Positions 8,478 through 17,349 of a stretch of 64,000 bases of DNA are shown piece after piece. The stretch lies in assembly GCF_036013645.1 (NCBI RefSeq), contig NZ_CP107869.1:7378001-7442000 (forward strand). The letters run 5' to 3'. Origin of the DNA: Streptomyces sp. NBC_00490. GTDB lineage: Bacteria; Actinomycetota; Actinomycetes; Streptomycetales; Streptomycetaceae. Under the pieces are notes generated by a model that had not been told where the DNA came from, ran no database searches, and saw only the letters and a program-made list of their open reading frames with translations. Position 1 is the stretch's first letter; each line of letters starts with the position of its first letter. The position numbers and the translations under genes were made by a program.

Positions 8478-9335
8478 ATGCGCCGTCCCTTTGCCCGGAC
8501 ACTGAACGGGTCGCTGATGCTGGCGGCCGTGGCGGGTGTCATACCGCTGGTGTCCGCCGCCCCCGTGGCCGCCGACAGCGTCGTCGTCGGCGGGTTTCCC
8601 GTCGACATCTCCGAAGGGCCGTGGACCGTGGCCCTCTCCAGCCGTGACCGCTTCGGAGGTACTCGCGCGGGACAGTTCTGCGGCGGTGTCGCCGTGAGCC
8701 GGACCGTCGTGCTCACCGCCGCGCACTGTATGGGTGCGGATGTGCTGGGGGCGCCTCCGAACCGGGTGCGCGATCTCAAGGTCATCGCGGGCCGCACGGA
8801 CCTGCTCTCGGACCAGGGGCAGGAGATCCCCGTCAGCGACACCTGGGTGAATCCCGGATACGACACGAGCACCAACGCCGGAGACTTCGCGGTCCTCAGA
8901 CTCGCCGAGCCCCTGGCGGGCAGTTCCGTCGTCACGATGGCGTCCGCCGGTGACGCGGCTTACGAGCCGGGGACGGCTGCCGTCGTCTACGGCTGGGGTG
9001 ACGCCACGGGGGGTGGCGACTACGCGCGCAGTCTGCGGGCGGCACGCGTGCATGTGCTGGCCGACGCTCTCTGTGAGCGGGCCTACCCGGGCGGCGACGA
9101 CGGCACCTATGCCTCCGGCCCGATGCTGTGCGCCGGGGAGGCGGAAGGCGGTGTCGACGCCTGTCAGGGGGACAGCGGCGGGCCGCTGGTCGCCCAGGGG
9201 AAGTTGGTAGGGCTCGTGTCCTGGGGGAGCGGCTGCGGTCGCCCGGGCAGCCCAGGCGTCTATACGCGCGTGTCCGACGTCGTACGGACGCTGGGGTGGG
9301 GCAGGGGCCTGCGAGGGCCGCACGCGGCCCCCTGA
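8478..9335 (+). CDS. secreted trypsin-like serine protease (S1 family)
   Basis: 285 residues. A basic N-terminus and hydrophobic core (residues 11-30) ending in AAPVAADS form a signal peptide, so the mature enzyme acts outside the cell; VVVGGF near residue 36 resembles the mature chymotrypsin-fold N-terminus. The catalytic triad is visible: His83 (TAAHC), Asp136 (GDFAVLRL) and Ser233 (GDSGGP). Asp227, six residues before the serine, predicts trypsin-like cleavage after Arg/Lys. Cys pairs at the usual positions suggest disulfides. The ATG has a GAGGAG site 8 bases upstream. A strong terminator follows. The physiological substrate is unknown. Confidence 0.9.
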   Translation: MRRPFARTLNGSLMLAAVAGVIPLVSAAPVAADSVVVGGFPVDISEGPWTVALSSRDRFGGTRAGQFCGGVAVSRTVVLTAAHCMGADVLGAPPNRVRDLKVIAGRTDLLSDQGQEIPVSDTWVNPGYDTSTNAGDFAVLRLAEPLAGSSVVTMASAGDAAYEPGTAAVVYGWGDATGGGDYARSLRAARVHVLADALCERAYPGGDDGTYASGPMLCAGEAEGGVDACQGDSGGPLVAQGKLVGLVSWGSGCGRPGSPGVYTRVSDVVRTLGWGRGLRGPHAAP

Positions 9336-9366
9336 CGGCGCCTGAGGGTCATTGCCGGATACGGCG

Positions 9367-9402
9367 CGGGCGGCCGCCCCTGCTTCCAGGGGCGGCCGCC
9401 CG
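9367..9402. terminator. terminator between protease gene and DUF7455 gene
   Basis: A 15-bp perfect stem (9367-9381 with 9388-9402) closes a GCTTCC loop. It lies between two convergent genes and can serve both directions. Confidence 0.85.
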
Positions 9403-9446
9403 TGTGCCGGCCTGTGCCGACGCTGGCTCGTCGTGGACGCGAGGTG

Positions 9447-9677
9447 TCAGCGCTCTTCTTCGTTGGAGGATGCCGGAACGGTCGTCAGCCGCTCCGTCTC
9501 GTCCTGTATCTCAGCGGCGATCTTCTTGAGTTCCGGCTCGAACTTGCGGCCATGGTGGGCGCAGAAGAGCAGTTCACCGCCACTGAGCAGGACGACGCGC
9601 AGGTATGCCTGGGCGCCGCAGCGGTCGCAGCGATCGGCGGCCGTCAACGGGCTCGCGGGGGTCAGAACAGTAGTCAC
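9447..9677 (-). CDS. small DUF7455-type protein with Cys/His cluster
   Basis: A 76-residue protein conserved next to hrdB in Streptomyces (family label DUF7455 given from memory). CDRC at residues 17-20 and CAHH at about 39-42 form a plausible single zinc site. The C-terminal half is a charged helix (ELKKIAAEIQDETERL). It has no signal peptide or membrane segment. GAAGAGGCGAC before the ATG is an adequate ribosome-binding site. The function is unknown; a structural zinc-ribbon-like or protein-binding role is a guess. Confidence 0.8.
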   Translation of the reverse strand: MTTVLTPASPLTAADRCDRCGAQAYLRVVLLSGGELLFCAHHGRKFEPELKKIAAEIQDETERLTTVPASSNEEER

Positions 9678-10118
9678 GTCGCCTCTTCTCTAGCTCGACG
9701 AGCTGTCGTACCAGGGTCAACATCCAACCAGCCCCAAAACGTTCCCGCTCTGGGTCTCTCCTCGAAAAAAATCTTCGAGTCCGGCTGTCTGCTGCCGGTT
9801 GGCGGCGAATGTGCCGTATTGCGTGTCTATGTGTCTTACGGGTTCGCTCTTGCTGTCAAGGTCCATCCTCCCGGCTGGGTTGCCGGTTGTTCATGAGGAC
9901 GTGCCCGGAGCCTAAATGGTTCATGCCTCGAAGGGAACGTGATATGTACTTCACTCAATCGAGGGATCGAACACCTATGCGACCCTGGACTATCGTGAGT
10001 TTGGGACGAGGGTGGCGTTACAACGGCTCTACCAGGCCTCGGTACCCTCTTGGCGGCGACCGAAGCCGCGCCCTTACCCACAAGGGCCACATCTGAAATT
10101 CAGCGAGGAGCGAACCGC
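9678..10118. other. 441-base divergent intergenic region before parE
   Basis: No open frame here looks coding. The region is less GC-rich than the flanks, with an A-rich patch near 9766-9773. It must contain the promoters for the small gene to the left and parE to the right. A TTGACC at 9716-9721 (minus strand) is a possible -35 for the small gene. I could not place a convincing parE promoter. Confidence 0.5.
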
Positions 10119-12239
10119 GTGACCGCCGAGACGTCCGTGCCGTCCACAGCGCTGCTGGCAGGAGCAGACCGGGACGGTTCCAACTACACCGCGCGGCACC
10201 TCCTCGTCCTCGAGGGGCTCGAGGCCGTGCGCAAGCGCCCGGGTATGTACATCGGCTCGACCGACAGTCGAGGCCTGATGCACTGCCTCTGGGAGATCAT
10301 CGACAACTCCGTGGACGAGGCCCTCGGGGGCTACTGCGACCACATCGAGGTCATCCTGCACGATGACGCCTCGGTGGAGGTCCGGGACAACGGCCGGGGC
10401 ATCCCGGTCGATGTCGAGCCCAAGACCGGCCTGTCCGGCGTCGAGGTCGTCATGACGAAGCTGCACGCCGGCGGCAAGTTCGGCGGAGGGTCGTACGCGG
10501 CCTCCGGCGGCCTGCACGGCGTCGGTGCCTCCGTGGTGAACGCCCTGTCCGCCCGGCTGGACGTCGAGGTGGACCGCGCCGGCAACACGCACGCGATCAG
10601 CTTCCGACGCGGCGTCCCCGGCTCCTTCGCCGCGATCGGTCCCGACGCCAAGTTCGAGACGGGCGGCCTGCGCAAGACCAAGCGGGTCCCCAAGACCCGT
10701 ACCGGCACGCGCGTGCGCTACTGGGCCGACCGGCAGATCTTCCTCAAGGACGCCAAGCTGTCCTTGGAGAACCTCCACCAGCGCGCCCGTCAGACCGCGT
10801 TCCTGGTGCCGGGGCTGACCATCGTCGTCCGTGACGAGTTCGGTCTCGGCGAGGGCGGCAGCAAGGGAGAGGAGTCCTTCCGCTTCGACGGCGGCATCAG
10901 CGAGTTCTGCGAGTACCTCGCCACCGACAAGGCGGTCTGCGACGTCCTCCGTTTCTCCGGCCAGGGCACCTTCAAGGAGACGGTGCCGGTCCTGGACGAG
11001 CATGGACAGATGACGCCCACCCAGGTCACCCGGGAGCTCGACGTCGATGTCGCCATGCGCTGGGGCACGGGCTACGACACGACCCTGAAGTCGTTCGTCA
11101 ACATCATCGCGACCCCCAAGGGCGGCACCCACGTCGCGGGCTTCGAGACCGCCGTGGCCGGCACCATGAACGAGGTGCTGCGCGCCAAGAAACTGCTCCG
11201 TGTCGCCGAGGACGACATCGTCAAGGACGACGCCCTGGAGGGCCTCACGGCGGTGGTGACGGTGCGACTGGCCGAACCGCAGTTCGAGGGGCAGACGAAG
11301 GAGGTCCTCGGTACCTCGGCGGCCCGCCGCATCGTGAACACCGTGATCGCCAAGGAGCTCAAGGCGTTCCTGACGTCCACGAAGCGGGACGCGGCGGCGC
11401 AGGCCCGGGTCGTCATGGAGAAGGCGGTCGCTGCCGCACGCACGCGTATCGCGGCCCGCCAGCACAAGGACGCGCAGCGCCGGAAGACGGCCCTGGAGTC
11501 CTCGTCGCTGCCCGCCAAGCTCGCCGACTGCCGCAGTGACGACGTCGACCGCAGCGAGCTGTTCATCGTCGAGGGCGACTCCGCGCTCGGTACGGCGAAG
11601 CTGGCCCGGAACTCGGAGTTCCAGGCGCTGCTGCCGATCCGCGGCAAGATCCTCAACGTCCAGAAGTCGTCCGTGACCGACATGCTCAAGAACGCCGAGT
11701 GCGGCGCGATCATCCAGGTCATAGGGGCGGGGTCGGGCCGGACCTTCGACATCGACGCGGCCCGCTACGGCAAGATCATCATGATGACCGACGCCGATGT
11801 GGACGGCTCCCACATCCGGACCCTGCTGCTGACGCTGTTCCAGCGCTACATGCGGCCGATGATCGAGGCCGGCCGGGTGTTCGCGGCGGTGCCGCCGCTG
11901 CATCGCGTCGAGCTCGTCCAGCCGAAGAAGGGGCAGGACAAGTACGTCTACACGTACTCGGACCGAGAGCTGCGCGACAAGCTCATGGAGTTCCAGACGA
12001 AGGGCGTCCGGTACAAGGACTCCATCCAGCGGTACAAGGGCCTCGGTGAGATGGACGCCGACCAGCTGGCCGAGACGACCATGGACCCCCGCCACCGCAC
12101 GCTGCGACGCATCACCTTCTCCGACCTGGAGGCCGCCGAGCAGGTCTTCGACCTCCTGATGGGCAACGATGTGGCGCCGCGCAAGGAGTTCATCTCCAAC
12201 TCGGCGGCGACGCTGGACCGGTCGCGCATCGACGCGTAA
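10119..12239 (+). CDS. parE: DNA topoisomerase IV subunit B (GyrB-like ATPase)
   Basis: The 706-residue protein has the GHKL ATPase motifs near the N-terminus (EIIDNSVDEAL, DNGRGIPVD, GGLHGVGASVVNALS), the transducer domain, and the TOPRIM region with EGDSALGTA and DADVDGSHIRTL that binds Mg for DNA cleavage. Together with ParC it decatenates daughter chromosomes. The position just after hrdB and 20 kb from parC matches SCO5822. GTG 10119 follows GCGAGGAGCG; an in-frame ATG at 10050 would add residues without family support. The short length without the extra GyrB insert and the linked parC favour ParE over a second GyrB. Confidence 0.92.
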   Translation: MTAETSVPSTALLAGADRDGSNYTARHLLVLEGLEAVRKRPGMYIGSTDSRGLMHCLWEIIDNSVDEALGGYCDHIEVILHDDASVEVRDNGRGIPVDVEPKTGLSGVEVVMTKLHAGGKFGGGSYAASGGLHGVGASVVNALSARLDVEVDRAGNTHAISFRRGVPGSFAAIGPDAKFETGGLRKTKRVPKTRTGTRVRYWADRQIFLKDAKLSLENLHQRARQTAFLVPGLTIVVRDEFGLGEGGSKGEESFRFDGGISEFCEYLATDKAVCDVLRFSGQGTFKETVPVLDEHGQMTPTQVTRELDVDVAMRWGTGYDTTLKSFVNIIATPKGGTHVAGFETAVAGTMNEVLRAKKLLRVAEDDIVKDDALEGLTAVVTVRLAEPQFEGQTKEVLGTSAARRIVNTVIAKELKAFLTSTKRDAAAQARVVMEKAVAAARTRIAARQHKDAQRRKTALESSSLPAKLADCRSDDVDRSELFIVEGDSALGTAKLARNSEFQALLPIRGKILNVQKSSVTDMLKNAECGAIIQVIGAGSGRTFDIDAARYGKIIMMTDADVDGSHIRTLLLTLFQRYMRPMIEAGRVFAAVPPLHRVELVQPKKGQDKYVYTYSDRELRDKLMEFQTKGVRYKDSIQRYKGLGEMDADQLAETTMDPRHRTLRRITFSDLEAAEQVFDLLMGNDVAPRKEFISNSAATLDRSRIDA

Positions 12240-12696
12240 CGCCGCGCTGGGCTTGGGCCGGGAACCCGGACCGGCGATGCCGGAGTGGGGCCCGGCCGGG
12301 CTTGGCGGGGCCGGGCTTGGCGGGGCCGGGCTTGGTGGGCCGGTCCGGTGAGCGCGGCTGCGCCGGGAGTGGTCGCCGGTCGTCTCGGGCCGGTGAAGTC
12401 GCCGGGCTCGGCCCGGGGTGCGTCTGAGGCGCGCCTCCGGTTCACCTCGAGGCGCACGAACGCTCCCGGCGGGGCGCGACGCGGTGAGACCGGTCGGTGT
12501 CGGCCGGCGTAGGGCCGCCCCGCCCACGACCGACTGGCGGCAGCGTCTCTCCACCCGTGGGTGGACGCCGCCGCACTCGCGGATCCACCCACGATCCACC
12601 CCTGCTCCGATCTCCTGACCTGCGAATTTCCGTAGCTTCGAAGGCGTCGGCAGCACTCGCTGTCGGCACGGCCCTTCTTCGCTCACGGAGGCTCCG
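12240..12696. other. 457-base gap between parE and the DUF1453-type gene
   Basis: No gene is seen. The left part holds a short GC-rich tandem repeat (12296-12340); the right part must carry the promoter of the sensor-kinase operon. Short open frames here overlap each other, have no ribosome-binding sites and look like chance products of high GC content. Confidence 0.5.
12296..12340. repeat. three tandem copies of a 15-bp GC-rich unit
   Basis: The unit CCGGGCTTGGCGGGG occurs at 12296-12310 and 12311-12325, with a diverged third copy at 12326-12340 that has one changed base and then departs. It lies about 55 bases after parE. Probably a replication-slippage product; no function can be assigned. 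Confidence 0.8.
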
Positions 12697-13221
12697 ATGT
12701 CCGGGCTGGTCGACGCGTTTCTGATCGTGGCCGTGGTCGCCCTGGTGATCGCGCGCCAGTTCCGCGCGCAGCGGATCGACGCGGGACGGCGCTGGTGGCT
12801 GCTGCCCGTCGTCCTGGGCGTCGTGGCGCTGCGCGAGCCCGGCATCGTCGATGCCCGACACCACACGGCGTCGGTCGTCCTGCTCAGCGCCGAGCTGCTC
12901 ATCGGTCTGGCCACCGGAGCCGCCTGGGCCTGGACCACCCGCATATGGACGGAGCCGGACGGAGCCGTGTGGAGCAGGAGCACCAAGGCGAGCGGCATGG
13001 TCTGGTTCGTCGGCATAGCCCTCCGCGCCGGCCTCTACGCCCTCGGTGCCGCCCTGGGTGTCCACCAGGAGTCGTCCGCCCTGCTCCTCGCCCTGGCAGC
13101 CACACTGCTCGTCCGCTCCGGGATCCTCGCCCTGAGGGCCGGGTCCCCGCACACGGCTCCCGCACAGGGCGCGGCGTACGGTGACGGCATGCCCCGGCCC
13201 GCACGGAAGGAGCGTGTGTGA
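12697..13221 (+). CDS. DUF1453-type integral membrane protein
   Basis: 174 residues with four predicted membrane helices (about 4-18, 31-46, 61-80 and 103-145) and a hydrophilic C-terminal tail; it resembles small CcdC/DUF1453-like membrane proteins, a label from memory. The stop codon overlaps the GTG of the following histidine kinase (GTGA), so it is translationally coupled to the two-component system and probably acts with the sensor in the membrane. ATG 12697 follows CACGGAGG. Its actual role is unknown. Confidence 0.75.
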   Translation: MSGLVDAFLIVAVVALVIARQFRAQRIDAGRRWWLLPVVLGVVALREPGIVDARHHTASVVLLSAELLIGLATGAAWAWTTRIWTEPDGAVWSRSTKASGMVWFVGIALRAGLYALGAALGVHQESSALLLALAATLLVRSGILALRAGSPHTAPAQGAAYGDGMPRPARKERV

Positions 13222-14369
13222 CGGAGAACGCCTGGACACGCTGGCCTTCGCGGGAGGCGCTGGGCCGTGACGGCGCCGCGCGGTCCCGGCGGCTGATCGG
13301 CTGGGTCGTGCGGCTGTTGGTGATCGGCATGCTGCTGTGGGGTGCCTACGACAGCACGCACGTCCATGGGTGGGGCGTGGCCGGGGCCGTCGCGGGAGTG
13401 CTGCTGACCGCCTTCGTCGCCTGGGCGTTCTGGCGCGCCACGCTCGCGCACCGGCTCCTGCCGTCGATGGCGCTCATCGCCGTGCTCGTGGGGATCGCGG
13501 TCGTGGGGCAGGCCGCCGACTTCACCACGGTGGCTCTCGTCATCTGGTGCGGCTGTGCCATCAGCGCCCTGGAGCGGCTCCCCCTCGCCGCCGCGCTGCC
13601 CGTGACGGCGGTCTCCCTCGGAGCCTTCGCCGTGATGAACGACGACGCGTGGCTGACGACCGCGGTGACGGCGGCCGGGCTGGCGCTCGCCGGCTACACC
13701 CTGCGCCTCGACGCCGAAGCCCGTGGCAACGCCCAGCGGCTGCTGGCGCAGGAGCGGGCCGCGCGGGAGGCGGAGGCGGAGTCGGCGGCCCTCGCGGAGC
13801 GGGCCCGCATCGCACGGGAGATCCATGACGTGCTGGCGCACAGCCTCTCGGCGCAGCTCGTGCACCTGGAGGCCGCGCGGCTCCTGATCGAGCGGGGCGC
13901 CGACCGGGAGCAGATCCTCGAGCGGGTCGTGGCGGCACGGGGGATGGCGCGGGACGGGCTCGCCGAGACCCGGCAGGCTCTCTCGGCGCTGCGCGGTGAT
14001 CTCACGCCGTTGGAGGACTTCCTGGCCCAGCTGGTGGAGACGACCGCCGATGCCGAGGTCACCATTACGGGTGAGCGCAGGGGACTGCCGGCCGAAGCCT
14101 CGCAGGCTGTCCGCAGGGTGGCCCAGGAGGCGCTGACCAATGTCCGCAAGCACGCTCCGGGCGCCAAGGTGCGGCTGAGACTGGACTACGGCGAACACCA
14201 AGTGACCCTGGGCGTACGGGACTCGGGGGGATCGCCGGGCGAACTCACCGCTGCGGGGGCCGGGTACGGTCTGCTGGGCATGCGGGAGCGTGCCGAGCTG
14301 CTCGGCGGGTCGCTGGAGGCCGGGCCGGACGAGGAGGGGTTCGTGGTGACGCTGAAGGTGCCCGTATGA
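13218..14369 (+). CDS. sensor histidine kinase, NarL/DesK-type
   Basis: The 383-residue protein has about five hydrophobic membrane segments in residues 25-165 with almost no extracellular domain, a coiled-coil linker rich in Ala/Glu/Arg (170-200), the HisKA_3 phosphoacceptor motif (RARIAREIHDVLAHSLS) and a HATPase with EALTNVRKHA and GYGLLGMRERAELLGG. It should phosphorylate the regulator encoded next; the genes overlap by ATGA. The lack of a periplasmic sensor domain suggests it senses the membrane or works with the coupled upstream DUF1453-type protein. Signal and targets are unknown. Confidence 0.9.
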   Translation: MTENAWTRWPSREALGRDGAARSRRLIGWVVRLLVIGMLLWGAYDSTHVHGWGVAGAVAGVLLTAFVAWAFWRATLAHRLLPSMALIAVLVGIAVVGQAADFTTVALVIWCGCAISALERLPLAAALPVTAVSLGAFAVMNDDAWLTTAVTAAGLALAGYTLRLDAEARGNAQRLLAQERAAREAEAESAALAERARIAREIHDVLAHSLSAQLVHLEAARLLIERGADREQILERVVAARGMARDGLAETRQALSALRGDLTPLEDFLAQLVETTADAEVTITGERRGLPAEASQAVRRVAQEALTNVRKHAPGAKVRLRLDYGEHQVTLGVRDSGGSPGELTAAGAGYGLLGMRERAELLGGSLEAGPDEEGFVVTLKVPV

Positions 14370-15049
14370 CGCAGGAGGTCCAGGGCAGGACCGCGCGGGT
14401 GGTGGTCGCTGACGACCAGACCGTCGTCCGGGAGGGCATCGTGATGCTGCTCGGGTTGCTGCCCGGTGTCGAGGTCGTCGGCGCGGCGGGCGACGGGGAC
14501 GAGGCGGTGCGGCTCGTGGCCGAACTCGCCCCGGACGTGGTGCTGATGGACCTGCGCATGCCCCGCTGCGACGGCGTGGAGGCGACCCGGCGGATCCGGA
14601 CCGAGCACCCTGGCACCCAGGTGGTGGTGCTCACCACGTACGCGGACGACGAGTCGCTGTTCCCGGCGCTGCGAGCCGGGGCGCGCGGTTATCTGACGAA
14701 GGACGCGGGTGGGGACGAGATCGTCAGGGCGGTGCACAGTGTGCTGTCCGGGGACGCCGGGTTGTCGCCGAGCATCCAGCGGCGGTTGCTGGAGCGGTTG
14801 TCGGACCCCGAGCAGCAGTCGGCCGAGCCGGTGGAGGCGCCGGACGGGCTCACGGGACGGGAGACCGAGGTGCTGGTGCTGATCGCCGATGGGCTCAGCA
14901 ACCAGGAGATCGCCAGAAGGCTGCATGTCTCCACCGCGACCGTGAAGACGCACATCAACAACCTGTTCGCCAAGACGGGGCTCAAGGACCGGGCGCAGGC
15001 GGTGCGTTACGCGTACGCGAAGGGACTTGTGCGGCCTCCGGCGGGTTGA
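14366..15049 (+). CDS. NarL/FixJ-family response regulator
   Basis: 227 residues: an N-terminal receiver with the acidic pair near residues 16-17, phosphoacceptor Asp62 (VVLMDLRMP), the switch Thr (VVVLTTYADD) and Lys (YLTKDAG), followed by a LuxR-type helix-turn-helix (LTGRETEVLVLIADGLSNQE, then IARRLHVSTATVKTHINNLF). It is the cognate partner of the preceding kinase, with the start codon inside the kinase stop (ATGA). The downstream DUF485/symporter genes lie 70 bases further on the same strand and could be part of the same transcript or a target. Confidence 0.92.
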   Translation: MTQEVQGRTARVVVADDQTVVREGIVMLLGLLPGVEVVGAAGDGDEAVRLVAELAPDVVLMDLRMPRCDGVEATRRIRTEHPGTQVVVLTTYADDESLFPALRAGARGYLTKDAGGDEIVRAVHSVLSGDAGLSPSIQRRLLERLSDPEQQSAEPVEAPDGLTGRETEVLVLIADGLSNQEIARRLHVSTATVKTHINNLFAKTGLKDRAQAVRYAYAKGLVRPPAG

Positions 15050-15118
15050 GTCACCTGATGGGGTGAAGCCCGAGGGGAAGAAGAGTCGGGGATCTTCCCG
15101 TTCTGTCCATCCTTGGGC

Positions 15119-15679
15119 ATGCAGTCAAGCAACGGTCGTCCCCGCGGCGTCGGGGGTGGTCCCGAAAGTGCGGCCGAACACCACGGCGGTCACGACCCGG
15201 CACTCGCCGAGGCGCCCGAAGCCGTGAGGTACGAGGACCCCTGGTACGACGCGCTCGCCTCCGGCTGGGGTGAGTTGGGCGGTGCCGGTGCGCCGGTGCC
15301 GTTGCCCGTTGCTCAGGCCGGGCGGGCGCAGCGGGAGGAGGCGGCGGCTGCGGACGTGTACCTCCAGGTGCAGCGCAGTGCGGCCTTCCAGGAGGTGCGC
15401 GGCCGGTACCGGAGGTTCGTCGTGCCGGCGTGCGTCGTGTTCTTCGGCTGGTACGTGGGGTACGTCGTGACCGCGACGACCGCGCCCGGGTTGATGGCAC
15501 GGCCGGTGGCGGGTGCGGTGAACGTGGCGATGGTCGCCGGACTGGGGCAGTTCCTCACCACCTTCCTGTTCACGTGGGCGTACGCACGGCACGCGCGGTT
15601 GCGCAGGGATCGGGCGGCGCTGGAGCTGCGGTGGGACACCCAGGAGCTGACGCGGGGCATCCGGGGCGGTGCTTCGTGA
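15119..15679 (+). CDS. DUF485 membrane protein, symporter partner
   Basis: From ATG 15119 the product has 186 residues: a hydrophilic N-terminus of about 95 residues and a C-terminal DUF485 region with two membrane helices (PACVVFFGWYVGYVVTA and VAMVAGLGQFLTTFLFTWAY). DUF485 proteins such as YjcH are encoded immediately before acetate permease ActP. Here the stop overlaps the symporter GTG (GTGA), giving strict coupling. A TTG at 15113 is an alternative start. The long N-terminal extension is larger than in enteric YjcH. Confidence 0.8.
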   Translation: MQSSNGRPRGVGGGPESAAEHHGGHDPALAEAPEAVRYEDPWYDALASGWGELGGAGAPVPLPVAQAGRAQREEAAAADVYLQVQRSAAFQEVRGRYRRFVVPACVVFFGWYVGYVVTATTAPGLMARPVAGAVNVAMVAGLGQFLTTFLFTWAYARHARLRRDRAALELRWDTQELTRGIRGGAS

Positions 15680-17268
15680 CGGGCAACCATCAGACACTGG
15701 CGTTACTGCTGTTCAGCGCGTTCGTCGCGGTCACGCTGGCGATCACGACGTGGGTGAGCCGCAACCGGCACGGTTCGGCGGAGGAGTTCTACGCGGGGGG
15801 TCGCCTCTTCTCGCCGATGGAGAATGGTTTTGCCATCGCGGGTGACTACATGTCGGCGGCATCGTTCCTGGGCATCTCCGGGCTCATCGCGCTCTTCGGG
15901 TACGACGGGATGCTGTACTCGGTGGGCTTTCTCGTGGCGTGGCTGGTGGTGCTGTTCCTGGTCGCCGAACTGGTGCGCAACTGCGGGCGGTTCACGCTGG
16001 CAGACGTGGTGGCGGCGCGGATGCGTGAGCGGCCGGTGCGGATTGCGGCGGGAACGTCCTCGGTCACGGTGTCCGTTCTGTATCTGGTGGCTCAGATGGT
16101 GGGCGCGGGGAGCCTGGTCGCGCTGCTGCTCGGCGGTACCAGTGAGGCGGCGCAGACCTGGACGGTCATCGGGGTGGGCGCGCTCATGGTGATCTATGTG
16201 TCGCTGGGAGGGATGCGGGCCACCACATGGATCCAGATCGTGAAGGCGGTCCTGCTCCTCAGCGGCACGATCGTCCTGACCGTGCTCGTTCTGGTGCGCT
16301 TCCACGGAAATTTCGACCAGCTGCTGCTCACCGCGGCCGAACGCAGCGGGCACGGCGAGAAGTTCCTGGCGCCCGGGCTCAAGTACGGTGAGGACTGGAC
16401 CGCGCGCTTCGACTTCATGAGCCTCGGACTGGCGCTGGTGCTGGGGACGGCGGGGCTGCCGCACATCCTCTCGCGTTTCTACACCGTGCCCACGGCGCGG
16501 GCGGCACGCCGTTCGGTGGTCTGGTCGATCGGGCTCATCGGCGGCTTCTATCTGATGACGATCGTCCTCGGTTTCGGGGCGGCCGCGATCGTGGGCCCGG
16601 AAGCGGTGCGCGGGTCCAACGCGGCCGGGAACACGGCCGTGCCCCTGTTGGCCCTCGACCTGGGCGGAGGCGAGAACTCCACAGGCGGAACGGTTCTGTT
16701 CGCGATCGTCGCCGCCATCGCCTTCGCCACGATCCTCGCGGTCGTCGCCGGCATCACCCTCGCCTCCTCCGCGTCGGTGGCCCACGATTTGTACGCGTCG
16801 CTGCGGCGACGGAACGCGAAGCCCCGCAGCGAGGTCGCCGTGGCGCGCCTCGCCGCCGTCGGTATCGGCGTGGTGGCGATCGGGCTCGGCCTCCTGGCCC
16901 GCGACCTCAACGTCGCCTTCCTGGTGGGTCTCGCCTTCGCGGTCGCCGCGTCGGCCAACCTGCCGGTGCTGCTCTACTCGCTGTTCTGGCGCGGCTTCAC
17001 CACCCGGGGCGCGGTGTGGGCGGTGTACGGCGGGCTGATTCCGGCCGTCGTCCTCGTGCTGCTGTCGCCGGTGGTGTCGGGAAGCCCCGCGTCCCTGTTC
17101 CCGGGTGTCGACTTCCAGTACTTCCCGTTGCAGAACCCCGGCCTCGTCTCGATCCCGCTGGGCTTCCTCGCCGGGTGGCTCGGCACGGTCACCTCCGCGG
17201 AGGTGGCGGACGAGGCCAAGCACGCGGAGACCGAGGTGCGGTCGCTCACGGGGGCGGGAGCCGCCTAG
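15676..17268 (+). CDS. sodium:solute symporter, acetate permease (ActP)-like
   Basis: A 530-residue protein with about 13 membrane segments and the solute:sodium symporter signature region (AGDYMSAASFLGISGL near the N-terminus; GTAGLPHILSRFYTVP; SSASVAHDLYASL). With the adjacent DUF485 gene it matches the YjcH-ActP pair that takes up acetate and related short monocarboxylates with a cation. It converges on the DcuR/CitB-type regulator gene across a shared terminator. Substrate preference (acetate, pyruvate, propionate) cannot be read from sequence. Confidence 0.85.
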   Translation: MTGNHQTLALLLFSAFVAVTLAITTWVSRNRHGSAEEFYAGGRLFSPMENGFAIAGDYMSAASFLGISGLIALFGYDGMLYSVGFLVAWLVVLFLVAELVRNCGRFTLADVVAARMRERPVRIAAGTSSVTVSVLYLVAQMVGAGSLVALLLGGTSEAAQTWTVIGVGALMVIYVSLGGMRATTWIQIVKAVLLLSGTIVLTVLVLVRFHGNFDQLLLTAAERSGHGEKFLAPGLKYGEDWTARFDFMSLGLALVLGTAGLPHILSRFYTVPTARAARRSVVWSIGLIGGFYLMTIVLGFGAAAIVGPEAVRGSNAAGNTAVPLLALDLGGGENSTGGTVLFAIVAAIAFATILAVVAGITLASSASVAHDLYASLRRRNAKPRSEVAVARLAAVGIGVVAIGLGLLARDLNVAFLVGLAFAVAASANLPVLLYSLFWRGFTTRGAVWAVYGGLIPAVVLVLLSPVVSGSPASLFPGVDFQYFPLQNPGLVSIPLGFLAGWLGTVTSAEVADEAKHAETEVRSLTGAGAA

Positions 17269-17306
17269 GCCGTCGAGACGAGGACGGGGTGCCATCCGTA
17301 AGAGGG

Positions 17307-17349
17307 GAGGGCACGGTTCCCTTCCCCCGCCCCCACGGGCCGTGCCCTC
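17307..17349. terminator. bidirectional terminator between symporter and response regulator genes
   Basis: GAGGGCACGG (17307-17316) pairs with CCGTGCCCTC (17340-17349) around a 23-base loop; it sits exactly between the two convergent stop codons. Confidence 0.7.

Noticed and set aside
9960..9975. TCGAAC near 9967 as a LexA box
   Set aside because: Only one half-site is present; no GTTCGA follows at the right distance.
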